Shown: positions 54,843 through 63,775 of the stretch, in pieces | Numbering within the stretch: the stretch's first letter is position 1 | Layout of the letters: each line of letters starts with the position of its first letter | Source: Fluctibacter corallii | GTDB lineage: Bacteria > Pseudomonadota > Gammaproteobacteria > Enterobacterales > Alteromonadaceae | Direction of reading: 5' to 3' | DNA: 64,000 nucleotides | NCBI RefSeq assembly: GCF_025751585.1 | Contig: NZ_JAOWKX010000002.1 | Span: 62,001 to 126,000 of the forward strand | Made by a program: the position numbers and the translations under genes | The notes under the pieces: generated by a model | Databases searched by the model: none | Told to the model about the DNA's origin: nothing | The model's input: the letters and a program-made list of their open reading frames with translations, nothing else

Positions 54843-55556
54843 CTATGACACTTCCACGTCAGACTCAAGTGAAGCATAATGTGGTAGCTGATTGACGGTT
54901 GATTGTCCGACGTCAATATGAGGATAAGTTGAACGCACAGCATTCAAAATTAAAGTAGCAGGCACATCTTCGAACGTACCGTGATCTTTCACATATTCCA
55001 TATGCTTACTACCGTCTTGAGTATGAGAATGAAATACAGAGTCTGACGTGCCGTCAAACTCCAGCGGGACAACACCAAATTTTTCACATAAGTCTTTATT
55101 AAAAACAGGGGTACATTTAACCCACCGTTCATTCAAATACACTTCGGCGTATCCATGCATGACAAAAAGATCAGTGCCTAACCAGTCTAACAATTTTTGG
55201 CTTGATAGGTGATTTCGTACATTGGCTAATCCAAGACGAGCCGGAACACCAATTGCTCTGCACGCCGCCACCATTAACGCTGCCTTGGGTATACAGTAGG
55301 CACCCTCTGATACATCGCGGGAAAGGTCGCCTCTATCAGCGGCGAAACTGGCGTACAGAGTAGCCTCACCTTCTACAAAGGTGTAAGGGTTATAGCGAAT
55401 TTGATCTCTAATTCTATAATAAAGGGCCACGACGCGCTCGGTAATATTGGTTTCGGGTAAACCTATAACCCATTTCTGCACGCTGTCATGTTCAACATTA
55501 ATATATTTGCCGGATGTAAGAAATTGCTCAGGCGTGGCAATATGTGTTTTTGTCAT
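54843..55556 (-). CDS. transglutaminase-like domain protein
   Basis: A 237-residue cytoplasmic protein. The fold motifs are SEGAYCIPKAALMVAACRAIGVPARLG with the active Cys, and MHGYAEVYLNERWVKCTPVFN with His and Asp position shifted to Thr-Pro. Families of this kind (bacterial transglutaminase-like, sometimes protease) usually keep Cys-His. The last third has no recognised motif (ESDVEVS end). Function unknown. Confidence 0.8.
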   Translation of the reverse strand: MTKTHIATPEQFLTSGKYINVEHDSVQKWVIGLPETNITERVVALYYRIRDQIRYNPYTFVEGEATLYASFAADRGDLSRDVSEGAYCIPKAALMVAACRAIGVPARLGLANVRNHLSSQKLLDWLGTDLFVMHGYAEVYLNERWVKCTPVFNKDLCEKFGVVPLEFDGTSDSVFHSHTQDGSKHMEYVKDHGTFEDVPATLILNAVRSTYPHIDVGQSTVNQLPHYASLESDVEVS

Positions 55557-55787
55557 GTAATTAAGAAAATTGACTCATCGGAGGAGTTAACTCTATCACG
55601 AATAAATGATTGAATGAACGTTCTGTGGTTGAGGTTTAAAAGTTTGAATTTGTATAGAAATACAACATCAATACTGTTTACGTTTCGCCGAAACGCGTAT
55701 AGTGGCACACCACGCTAAGAGGCGTAGGTTTTTTCTTTCGTTATTATAGCATTCAAAGCAGTCGCAATCGGATGGGCGGATATACTC

Positions 55788-56474
55788 TTGAAAAGACGAT
55801 TACTTATTTTTTCATTTTTAATGTTAATTTCTCAGTTACACCTAGTGCATGCCAAGGGGCAAAAAGACCCCTCACTGGGCGTTCACGGAATGGTGGTGTT
55901 TGCCGTTGGTGACCAACTAATCGCCTCACATTTACCTTTAGTAAATTCTAAACATGCTCATCAAGTGCTGTTAGCAATGCGATTAGATTCACCGCAACAT
56001 GAAAACGTATTAAAGCTCACCTCTATGCAAAAGCTTATTACGTTAGAACCAGAAATCTTTTCGCTGACGGCGCTTCGTCAAGGAACATTGACTTCCTTTG
56101 AGGGGCGGCTGGTAGACGGGCATTTTGAACGAGGCGGTAAAACACTTTTTAATCCAATTACCATTCACGTTGAAGAGATATTACTCGATCAGCATGTACA
56201 TGCCCACCCGCATGCTGGCGCTAATGGCAGTTACTATTTTGTACCTGTGTCGAAGGGACATGGATTGCTGATACATAGAATTGGTAAGCTTCCAAGCTTT
56301 GATCAAATTGTGAGCGTGATAGACCGTCGAAGTGTAAAGCGAAATCAAGTAAGCACCCTTAAACTGAACAAGGGCATCCCGCTTACACGTGCAAATGCAA
56401 CTTTATATCTTGAATCTCAGCAGCTGCAATTAAACACATTGCACTATTTAGAATTTGAAGACTTTCTGCAATAA
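55788..56474 (+). CDS. secreted protein of unknown function with His cluster
   Basis: A 228-residue exported protein starting with TTG at 55788 (GGCGGA upstream). Signal peptide cleaved after VHA/K. A cluster HVHAHPHAG near 140 could bind metal. Otherwise beta-rich with an unrecognised pattern (GVHGMVVFAVGDQLIASHLPLV; SKGHGLLIHRIGK). No family known to me. Alone between two convergent/divergent genes. Confidence 0.6.
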   Translation: MKRRLLIFSFLMLISQLHLVHAKGQKDPSLGVHGMVVFAVGDQLIASHLPLVNSKHAHQVLLAMRLDSPQHENVLKLTSMQKLITLEPEIFSLTALRQGTLTSFEGRLVDGHFERGGKTLFNPITIHVEEILLDQHVHAHPHAGANGSYYFVPVSKGHGLLIHRIGKLPSFDQIVSVIDRRSVKRNQVSTLKLNKGIPLTRANATLYLESQQLQLNTLHYLEFEDFLQ

Positions 56475-56515
56475 AGCGAAAGGAATAAGGTGCGATTGCG
56501 CTTTAGAGAAGTGAA

Positions 56516-56538
56516 TCGGGGCGCAAGCTGTGCCCCGA
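56516..56538. terminator. 7-bp stem between convergent genes
   Basis: TCGGGGC (56516-56522) pairs with GCCCCGA (56532-56538). Weak, no U-run. Confidence 0.4.
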
Positions 56539-56556
56539 AGCAAGTAAATAGTCGCA

Positions 56557-57450
56557 CTAGTTTTTTGAAGTCGGTGTTCGATTTGTTTCTAGAAGGGTTA
56601 TAAGGCTAGAGGTATCCCAGCGTCCGCCACCAATTGCTTGAACTTGACTATAAAACTGATCGACAAGAGCAGTGAGGGGAATATGTGCACCGTTATTGCG
56701 AGCCTCATTCAAAACGATGCCTAAATCTTTGCGCATCCAATCGACAGCAAAACCAAAATCAAACTTGTTGTCTATCATGGTATGCGCGCGATTATCCATT
56801 TGCCAAGATTGTGCAGCGCCTTTAGAGATCACATCTACGACATCATTTGCATTAAGTCCGCTTGCTTGAGCAAAATGAAGGGCTTCCGATAAACCCTGTA
56901 CAATACCGGCAATGCAAATTTGATTGCACATCTTGCTTAGTTGCCCTGCGCCAACGTCGCCGAGGTGCTTTTGCATTTTCGCGTAGGTCGAAATAACGCT
57001 GCTGACATTGGTATAATGTTCTGTCTTACCGCCAATCATTATCGTTAAAGCACCATTCTCAGCGCCAGCTTGTCCACCAGAAACAGGTGCATCCAAAAAA
57101 CCTATCTTTTTTGCTTCGGCAGCGTCTGCAAGCGTGCGTGCGATATTGGCAGATGTTGTGGTGTGATCCACAAAAATGGAGCCTGGCGTCATGGTGGAAA
57201 AAGCGCCATCTTTACCCAGCGTTACCGTGCTCAGGTCGTCGTCGTTTCCAACGCAAGCAAAAACGATGTCGGCATTCTTTGCAGCATTAGCTGGTGTAGT
57301 AGCGGCTTGACCACCGAACTCATTTACCCATTTTTCAGCTTTACTGGCGGTGCGGTTATAAACAGTCACTGTATAGCCTGCTTTCGCTAAATGCCCAGCC
57401 ATGGGATATCCCATAACGCCCAAACCGATAAATGCAACGTGTTTAGCCAT
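56557..57450 (-). CDS. beta-hydroxyacid dehydrogenase (3-hydroxyisobutyrate dehydrogenase family)
   Basis: A 297-residue NAD(P)-dependent enzyme. Rossmann motif FIGLGVMGYPMAGHLAKAG (8-26), substrate-binding motif FLDAPVSGGQAGAENGALTI and the catalytic Lys region QLSKMCNQI. The family includes tartronate semialdehyde reductase (GarR), 3-hydroxyisobutyrate dehydrogenase and YihU/YgbJ; which one cannot be decided. Confidence 0.9.
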   Translation of the reverse strand: MAKHVAFIGLGVMGYPMAGHLAKAGYTVTVYNRTASKAEKWVNEFGGQAATTPANAAKNADIVFACVGNDDDLSTVTLGKDGAFSTMTPGSIFVDHTTTSANIARTLADAAEAKKIGFLDAPVSGGQAGAENGALTIMIGGKTEHYTNVSSVISTYAKMQKHLGDVGAGQLSKMCNQICIAGIVQGLSEALHFAQASGLNANDVVDVISKGAAQSWQMDNRAHTMIDNKFDFGFAVDWMRKDLGIVLNEARNNGAHIPLTALVDQFYSQVQAIGGGRWDTSSLITLLETNRTPTSKN

Positions 57451-57522
57451 AGTTATTCCTTCTAAATATAGCGAAAAAGAATCATGTAGAACTCAGGCAT
57501 CGTATAATGCCATCAGGTGCTT

Positions 57523-59046
57523 CTAATCGCCAGAGTTGTTAACGCCAAGTGCTTGTAAAAGCGGAAGAATAGCGTGTTTAAGCGTGGACATATCATTGAC
57601 TGATTGCGCGTTATTCATTATGTGATTTATGTCGTTTAAGTTGCTTTGAATGGCAGAAATGATACCGGTTGCTTCTCGTCTGATTTGAGTGAGGTCTCCG
57701 GCTATAGAGGAGGGGGCTTGCATGTCTTCATCATTTTCGTCTCGTTCATTCGATATTGTGGAGGACACTAACCGTGTGGATTCCGCCGCTGATGTTTCAT
57801 GCTGACTGTCTTGTAACGCAGCAACATTTGCGTTGACCGAGGTAGCGAGGCCTTCTAATTGCTTAACAGTTGCGTGAATGTGCTGTGTGCTTGTTTGTGT
57901 TTGCATTGCTAAAGCTGCCACTTCTTCAGCAACAATAGCAAAACCGCGTCCTGTTTCACCTGCTCTGGCAGCCTCTATTGCGGCATTTAGCGCAAGAAGA
58001 TTTGTTTTTTCTGCTATTCCGTCAATGTCTTGTAGTGCCGCGATAATGTTTGAGGTATTTGTTTGCAGTGAGTCAACACTCTCTAACAATTGGTTCATCG
58101 TATTTGAAAGATGATGGGCTGTCTGGTTGTCAGCACGTTGGCCTGAATCAAATGGCGAAGAACTCGTTAAACCATTGGGTGACGTCTCCGAAGTGGCAAG
58201 TGAAGATACCGATGATTCAACCAAATCAAGTTCGGTATCTAACATCGATTGTAGGTGTTGAAGATTATTTTCCATTAGTTGTATGGTTGTTAGAAAATTT
58301 TCTTGTATTTCGCGATGTCGTTGGCTAGATGCGCGTGCAGAGGATTCAACTTCGTTGAGCGTGTCTCTTAGCGTTTGAATGTGGGGCGTTAACTTATGTA
58401 TTTGAGAATGAATGGTGTCGGCGGCTTCGCATTCGCCATGGCGGGGAAAGTGATGAAGTGATAAGACCGATGTATGATCAGAAAAATATTCAGACATACT
58501 TTTTAATTCAGCGTCTGCTCGAGACACGCGATAATGCTGTTCACTTAATACGGAAAACATCACGCCACCCAAAATAAGTATGACCAAATCACCCAACAGG
58601 GTTGTCCAGCTAGGGTTCAATGTATAGACAAACACCCCCATATACGAAAAAGTGTAAGCAAGCACCGTCAGGCAGATTGCGAATATGAAGGAAATTCCTG
58701 TCACGCGCCGGTCATTCAATAATACCGTGCTTGCTGAAACGAGAACGGGGAGGGCGTGGGTAAATCCTAGGCCTTTTGATTGATAAATTAGGGTGAATGC
58801 ACAAAGGTTTAAGCAAATCATGATGACGTAACGAGTAAGCTCTGCACCAGGATTGCTTCTGGAAAATAAGGTACTTATTAGCGCAAATGGAAAAAGCACA
58901 AAAACAGGTGGGCCCCATGTGTCAGTGACAAACGCTAACACTAAACCAACAATGAATAGACCCCATAACATCCCTATTAGGGGGATTTCAGCGCGTTGTT
59001 GTGCTTCAAATATGAAGCAATCAAGTGTATTTCGCTCTGTCGTCAT
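57523..59046 (-). CDS. methyl-accepting chemotaxis-like protein with six membrane helices
   Basis: A 507-residue protein. About six hydrophobic segments fill residues 20-175, with no large periplasmic sensor domain. The cytoplasmic signalling domain has the hairpin-tip pattern [33 protein letters not shown] (about 330-365). No C-terminal pentapeptide for CheR is present. It may sense a membrane or cytoplasmic cue. No other chemotaxis genes are in the window. Confidence 0.88.
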   Translation of the reverse strand: MTTERNTLDCFIFEAQQRAEIPLIGMLWGLFIVGLVLAFVTDTWGPPVFVLFPFALISTLFSRSNPGAELTRYVIMICLNLCAFTLIYQSKGLGFTHALPVLVSASTVLLNDRRVTGISFIFAICLTVLAYTFSYMGVFVYTLNPSWTTLLGDLVILILGGVMFSVLSEQHYRVSRADAELKSMSEYFSDHTSVLSLHHFPRHGECEAADTIHSQIHKLTPHIQTLRDTLNEVESSARASSQRHREIQENFLTTIQLMENNLQHLQSMLDTELDLVESSVSSLATSETSPNGLTSSSPFDSGQRADNQTAHHLSNTMNQLLESVDSLQTNTSNIIAALQDIDGIAEKTNLLALNAAIEAARAGETGRGFAIVAEEVAALAMQTQTSTQHIHATVKQLEGLATSVNANVAALQDSQHETSAAESTRLVSSTISNERDENDEDMQAPSSIAGDLTQIRREATGIISAIQSNLNDINHIMNNAQSVNDMSTLKHAILPLLQALGVNNSGD

Positions 59047-59117
59047 GCTAAGAGTCTGATTTATATTTATTTGATTAGCATAGCGTTATGTGAGCGGACT
59101 ACCAAATTTCAGGCGGT

Positions 59118-59951
59118 TTATCTGCTGTTTTTCATTTCTGACTTCGTCAAAGAGTAAATCACTAACATATTGGCGATAAACCAAAGGTCCTTAATGACAA
59201 ACTGTCCAACGCCCGTTAATACGGTGTCAGCACTCAACGCATTTGGCATAGAGAACAAAAATGTTTGCGTCGTAATAAATACCGCGAAACAGGCAGCAAA
59301 AGCAGTAAAAAATAAAATACGGTTAGAAAGGTAAATACCCACCATTAAGGCGAATGCAAACACAATATCGTACACGCCAATGAGGTAAGAAGTTGTCATG
59401 ATGTCGAAGAGGTCATACAGCCAAGACATAAACGGTGAGCTACTTATCAGAGGCGCAATGGCTTCTGCTTCTAAGCGAAGAAATTTCATTCCCCCTATCC
59501 ATACTAGCACCATGACAACAGGAGCTACATTTAGCCAAATCAATTGTCTATTACTGAAGTGTTGCTTATAAAAAAGAAATAAAAGCAGTGGGATTAAAGC
59601 GGCATATTTGATGATGCCCTGGCCCGAGCCAATGACGGGAAATCCGCCTTCAGCGGCTATCCAGCGCGACGCACTTAATAAACTTAACAGTGGAATAATG
59701 GCAATGAATAACCCACTTATCACTGCGATAGTTTGCATCGCATGGTGCCGCTTTGAGAAGCACACTGTAACAGCAAATAACACGAAAACGGCTCCAATAA
59801 TTTTTTCAGCGCCGATGATTATGGTATGTAGCTGATAAAACTCTAGTAACGTTGAGACTGCCTTGGTATTCGCACCAAAAAAGAATGACAGCCCAAGCAA
59901 TGTGGTGCTTATACCTACCAATACTTTAATGACTCGTTCTGTAGATTGCAT
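59118..59951 (-). CDS. YkgB/DUF417-like membrane protein
   Basis: A 277-residue inner-membrane protein with eight or so helices, the second half containing the YkgB signature VWIGGMKFLRLEAEAIAPLISSSPFMSW-like region and a conserved FVIKDLWFIANML. Related to DoxX-type small quinone or sulfide proteins. The first half has an extra four-helix region. Role unknown. Confidence 0.78.
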   Translation of the reverse strand: MQSTERVIKVLVGISTTLLGLSFFFGANTKAVSTLLEFYQLHTIIIGAEKIIGAVFVLFAVTVCFSKRHHAMQTIAVISGLFIAIIPLLSLLSASRWIAAEGGFPVIGSGQGIIKYAALIPLLLFLFYKQHFSNRQLIWLNVAPVVMVLVWIGGMKFLRLEAEAIAPLISSSPFMSWLYDLFDIMTTSYLIGVYDIVFAFALMVGIYLSNRILFFTAFAACFAVFITTQTFLFSMPNALSADTVLTGVGQFVIKDLWFIANMLVIYSLTKSEMKNSR

Positions 59952-60109
59952 TGTACCTATTAACTCGTTTTAGATGTGACGTGCATGACTAGACCGGACA
60001 ATGCTGCAAAAAAATTCACACTATCTGCTTGGCGATATGAGTCGACTTATCTACGCTTAACTACGTAGTGTAGGGCATTTCAATATACCTGTAGACCGAG
60101 GAGTAATGT

Positions 60110-60283
60110 ATGGAAGATAAATCTTCAAAAAAGCCGCATCAATCTGATGAATATAAGCGTAAACATCATCAAGATGCGCACAATACCCCAAAAGATCAAT
60201 CGCGAAGAGAGGCCGAAATTGATTCTCGCACCCGCAAAGAAGACCGCACAGGTGGCAGTAATTGGGAAGACGGGCAAAGATAA
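60110..60283 (+). CDS. small charged protein of unknown function
   Basis: A 57-residue highly hydrophilic protein with a basic/acidic repeat-like composition (KRKHHQDAHNTPKDQSRREA). Start at ATG 60110 with GAGGAG at 60098-60103. No Cys, no membrane segment; probably disordered. It ends 18 nt before a terminator next to ssrA. Confidence 0.65.
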   Translation: MEDKSSKKPHQSDEYKRKHHQDAHNTPKDQSRREAEIDSRTRKEDRTGGSNWEDGQR

Positions 60284-60300
60284 TTGTTTTTAGAAAGACA

Positions 60301-60330
60301 AAAGGCTTGCCAAGTGGCAAGCCTTTTTTA
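60301..60330 (+). terminator. rho-independent terminator after the small charged gene
   Basis: AAAGGCTTGCC (60301-60311), AAGT, GGCAAGCCTTT (60316-60326), T run. On the other strand it also lies just beyond the 3' end of ssrA. Confidence 0.93.
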
Positions 60331-60331
60331 T

Positions 60332-60694
60332 TGGTGGAGCTGGGGAGAGTCGAACTCCCGTCCAGAAAGCGTCAACCATCGGTACTACATGCTTAGTTTG
60401 TCTTCTATTTAACTACTTGGAACTCCGACAAACAGGATTTCCTTGTAGCTGGCCTGATACTACTTCGCGGTTCACCCTCAGACAAGGTTCCCTCGCTAGT
60501 CTATTAGTATGACCTTCCGAACCTTCACGAATAGACAACGGCTGAAGTGGAAGGGCCTATACCGGTTATTAAGCGGCTAGTGCGTAGTTTTCGTCGTTTG
60601 CGACTATTTTAAAAGCGGTTTTTTTAAGAGGCCAACCGCAACCTCTGCATGCACCTCAAGCCTCATGAATCCTGTCGAATCCAAAATCAGCCCC
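60332..60694 (-). ncRNA. ssrA: transfer-messenger RNA (tmRNA)
   Basis: 363 nt on the minus strand. The 5' end GGGGCTGATTTTGG (60694-60681) and the 3' end AGCTCCACCA form the tRNA-Ala-like acceptor arm. The tag frame GCA AAC GAC GAA AAC TAC GCA CTA GCC GCT TAA encodes ANDENYALAA, the gammaproteobacterial tag. Rescues stalled ribosomes together with SmpB. ssrA is a classical integration site in bacteria. Confidence 0.97.
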
Positions 60695-60708
60695 GAGAAA
60701 ATTTTCTC
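60695..60708. repeat. 14-bp palindrome at the 5' edge of ssrA
   Basis: GAGAAAATTTTCTC is a perfect palindrome abutting the mature 5' end. It would form a hairpin in the leader of pre-tmRNA, next to the RNase P site. Confidence 0.6.
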
Positions 60709-60818
60709 AGCGGTAACCACAGATAAACTGGATATCCCCGAAAGTGTTTAACATCGCCATGGTAAAGCATTTTTTGTGTTATTGGAAGATGAAGCGTTCT
60801 AACTGGTTAAAAAGTGAG

Positions 60819-60840
60819 TGTGGTAAAAATTGTGGTAAAA
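60819..60840. repeat. direct repeat TGTGGTAAAA x2, period 12
   Basis: Copies at 60819-60828 and 60831-60840 upstream of the helicase gene. Possible binding site; no further evidence. Confidence 0.4.
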
Positions 60841-60922
60841 GACGAATTACATAAATCGTCCGCTTGTCGCAATAGTATATTCATGCAATAGTTGTTTCTG
60901 TCGCCAATACAAGGAGTTAGGT

Positions 60923-63619
60923 ATGCGAACGATATACTCACAAGTCATCAGTTCAAACGAAGTCATCAGCCAAAGCATCAATAATAGTCAAGGGCAAAGA
61001 GGACTGCTGTCTCAGATAATTTTGGGTCAGATCCGAAACCTGCTTGAAGGGGTGGCAGTTTACATCCACCAAAATGATCCCAATCTCTGCTTTGACTACC
61101 ACATGGTCAATCCCGCACTTCAGTATGTAGGCTCAAGGGCTAAGTATCGAATAGTCTCTCAATTCCATGCGCTTACTCAAAAGAGTACTTCTCATTACAG
61201 TCTTGACGGTGATAACTCAGAGAGACTTATGCTGAAATACTACGAATACCTTTATCGCCTGAGGAGTCTGGTTCGAAATGAATTAGGGGTCACTATTTTA
61301 GAAAACTTAGAGGTGTTCCCCATCGATCTAGATCCATCCTTAAGAGAGTATCATCAGAAGATAGCCGATAGAATAAGGCAGACGAATGCGATTGGACAAG
61401 ATGCTACAAAGGAACGTTACTACATTCATAAAACCAAACCATTCTTCAATAACGGTGAAGTCTTTTATGAGGTTACATTTTATCCTGCACAGAACAAGGT
61501 AAACAAATTCGATAGGATTATCGGGTTTACCAAAATAGACATTGCCGATAAATACGCAGCAGAGCTCACGGTGCAACGCTCAGCAATTGATGTGCTTGGC
61601 TTTAACATGCCTATTTTACTAATTCTTAGGTGGGAAGTATCTATTCGGCCATGTGAATTAGATAACTATGCTCGTTTACTTGGTTTTAATATTAAAACCA
61701 GCACTACTTGGAATGAATATACTTACCTGATGCAGTGCCTAACTGAATCTTTCGATAGTCTACTTGATATCGTTGATATGTCAGATGAAGGATATGCGGC
61801 ATACCGAGAAGTTGCCGTCATGAACGTAGTAAGCCCTAGAATATTTCCGGTGCTGGATAAAACCCGAGCGCTGATTAAAGCTAATTGCCGCGGAAGTAAC
61901 GTGCTTAGGTATCTTCTGTTGCATATGAACAATAGAATATTGAAACAACAGTATAACCAAGACGGTTGCTACATTTTATCTGACCTAATGTTACATTTTG
62001 GGTGCATACCATTTGATGATATGCCGTTTTGTTCATCTTTGCCGGGGCATAACCCACGTATTGGTGATCTATTTGAATGTTTGGACGCCTCAACTCGATT
62101 ACATGAAGTTTTGGCTAGACGAATTAAGAATAATATTGAGCGAGAAGGTAATTTATATACCCCTGTTGGTGAACTAGAGGAGCTAGGAAACATTCTAGAG
62201 CTCTCTCAGAAATACAATAGAAAAGTCCATAGAACGCACACAGATCGGCATTTGGTGCATGACAAAGGACACTTATTTATTACGGGCTATGAAAATGACA
62301 CTGTTAAAATTATTGAAAAATTAATTAGCTGTGCTGACGGTGGGCTTAGAGGATATGAGCCCTTTGTTACAGAATGGTTAGGTGAAACACCATTTCAAAT
62401 TGATGATCAAGCTAAACTCAGTGCGATCGAAAAGCTTTTTTCAGAATCCAAGGTTGCCCTTATTTACGGTGCGGCAGGAACAGGCAAATCCACCATGCTG
62501 AGCCACCTAGCTCATATGTTCAATGACAGGTCGAAATTATTTTTAGCTCATACCAATCCTGCGACCGATAATCTAAAGCGGAAGATTTCAGCGCAGAATT
62601 CGGAGTTCAGCACCATCAGAAGTCATTTGTCAAATGGTGTGGGTCTCCAACATTATGATTTATTGGTTATTGATGAGTGCAGCACAGTCTGTAATACCGA
62701 TATCCTAAATGTAATTGAAAAAACTCCATTTGAATTACTGGTATTGGTTGGTGACATATACCAGATAGAATCTATCCAGTTTGGTAATTGGTTTGAAATT
62801 ATTAAGGACTTCGTCCCCAATACGGCAGTATTTGAACTTAATACTCCATATCGGACCACTAACGAGTCATTACTGGCATTTTGGGACAAAGTACGTCAGT
62901 GTGAGGATGATATTGCAGAGTCAATAGCCAGAAATGGTTATTCTGCTGTTTTAGACAACACTCTCTTTCAATCAATGGCTCGGGATGAAATTATACTGTG
63001 TCTTAACTACGATGGTTTATATGGAATTAACAATGTAAATCGCTTTCTGCAAGCAGGCAACCCTAACCCTGAAGTAAGATGGCGGGCAAATAGTTTTAAA
63101 GTAAACGATCCAGTACTATTTACTGACTCCGAACGTTTCAGGCCTGTGATTTTCAATAATCTTAAAGGTTGGATTAAGCATATCGAAAAGGCTCCGGGGT
63201 GGATACAGTTTGATATTAAGTTAGATCGACCGTTAACTGAATTAGATGTAATGGCGTGTCACGAATTGGAGTGGATGGGGGATTCTACCGTAAGGTTAGT
63301 CGTTTTCGATTACGATCCAAACACTAGTGATGAAGATGACGAGTCTTCTACAACTATAATACCGTTTCAAGTTGCTTACGCCGTTTCTATCCATAAAGCT
63401 CAGGGTTTAGAGTACGATTCAGTTAAGATTGTAATCACTGACGCCAACGAGGACGACATATCTCACTCTATTTTTTACACCGCTGTTACTAGAGCGAGGG
63501 AGTCACTTAAAATATTCTGGACGCCAGAGACTCAACAACACGTATTAAATAAGCTTAAAAGAGGGAATAGAGCTAGGGACGTACACCTAATTAGAAATCG
63601 TCGTTTAATGCCGAGATAG
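60923..63619 (+). CDS. large SF1 (RecD/UvrD-like) helicase with unknown N-terminal region
   Basis: An 898-residue protein. The C-terminal half is a complete SF1 helicase: Walker A GAAGTGKST (516-524), Ia LAHTNPATDNLKRK, II VIDECSTV (Asp584-Glu585), III LVGDIYQIESIQF (Asp611, Gln614), IV NTPYRT, V VSIHKAQGLEYDSV and VI YTAVTRARE (Arg857 and Arg859). The N-terminal ~480 residues have no motif I know (for example PILLILRWEVSIRPCELDNY near 230, YNQDGCYILSDLMLHFGC near 355). Ribosome site AAGGAG. Adjacent to ssrA and to an IS-disrupted regulator, which suggests an accessory gene. A defence or mobile-element role is possible but not shown. Confidence 0.85.
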   Translation: MRTIYSQVISSNEVISQSINNSQGQRGLLSQIILGQIRNLLEGVAVYIHQNDPNLCFDYHMVNPALQYVGSRAKYRIVSQFHALTQKSTSHYSLDGDNSERLMLKYYEYLYRLRSLVRNELGVTILENLEVFPIDLDPSLREYHQKIADRIRQTNAIGQDATKERYYIHKTKPFFNNGEVFYEVTFYPAQNKVNKFDRIIGFTKIDIADKYAAELTVQRSAIDVLGFNMPILLILRWEVSIRPCELDNYARLLGFNIKTSTTWNEYTYLMQCLTESFDSLLDIVDMSDEGYAAYREVAVMNVVSPRIFPVLDKTRALIKANCRGSNVLRYLLLHMNNRILKQQYNQDGCYILSDLMLHFGCIPFDDMPFCSSLPGHNPRIGDLFECLDASTRLHEVLARRIKNNIEREGNLYTPVGELEELGNILELSQKYNRKVHRTHTDRHLVHDKGHLFITGYENDTVKIIEKLISCADGGLRGYEPFVTEWLGETPFQIDDQAKLSAIEKLFSESKVALIYGAAGTGKSTMLSHLAHMFNDRSKLFLAHTNPATDNLKRKISAQNSEFSTIRSHLSNGVGLQHYDLLVIDECSTVCNTDILNVIEKTPFELLVLVGDIYQIESIQFGNWFEIIKDFVPNTAVFELNTPYRTTNESLLAFWDKVRQCEDDIAESIARNGYSAVLDNTLFQSMARDEIILCLNYDGLYGINNVNRFLQAGNPNPEVRWRANSFKVNDPVLFTDSERFRPVIFNNLKGWIKHIEKAPGWIQFDIKLDRPLTELDVMACHELEWMGDSTVRLVVFDYDPNTSDEDDESSTTIIPFQVAYAVSIHKAQGLEYDSVKIVITDANEDDISHSIFYTAVTRARESLKIFWTPETQQHVLNKLKRGNRARDVHLIRNRRLMPR

Positions 63620-63775
63620 TTGATCTTTTCTCAAGTGAATAATTAGAGGTATAGGCTATTGATTGAGTCTCTTTGGTGTTTCCATTAAACCTACTGACAG
63701 AGGCAATTAGTCTGTACCCTAGCTTTCGGCGTGTCAGGATATAATGAGGCTCTTTAGGTTCATCGTCAAACATAG
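63591..63775 (-). pseudogene. 3' remnant of an OmpR/CadC-type winged-helix regulator cut by an IS
   Basis: About 60 codons on the minus strand. The start reads DEPKEPHYILTRRKLGYRLIA, which is the end of a winged-helix DNA-binding domain (beta-hairpin and recognition end Gly-Tyr-Arg-Leu-Ile). The frame continues to a stop at 63591 and overlaps the helicase end by 29 nt. It is cut at its 5' side exactly where an IS3-like left end begins. The rest should lie beyond the element. Confidence 0.7.

Noticed and set aside
60332..60694. Integrated island at the ssrA 3' end
   Set aside because: No second copy of the ssrA 3' end and no integrase in the window; the helicase lies on the 5' side, opposite to the usual insertion point.
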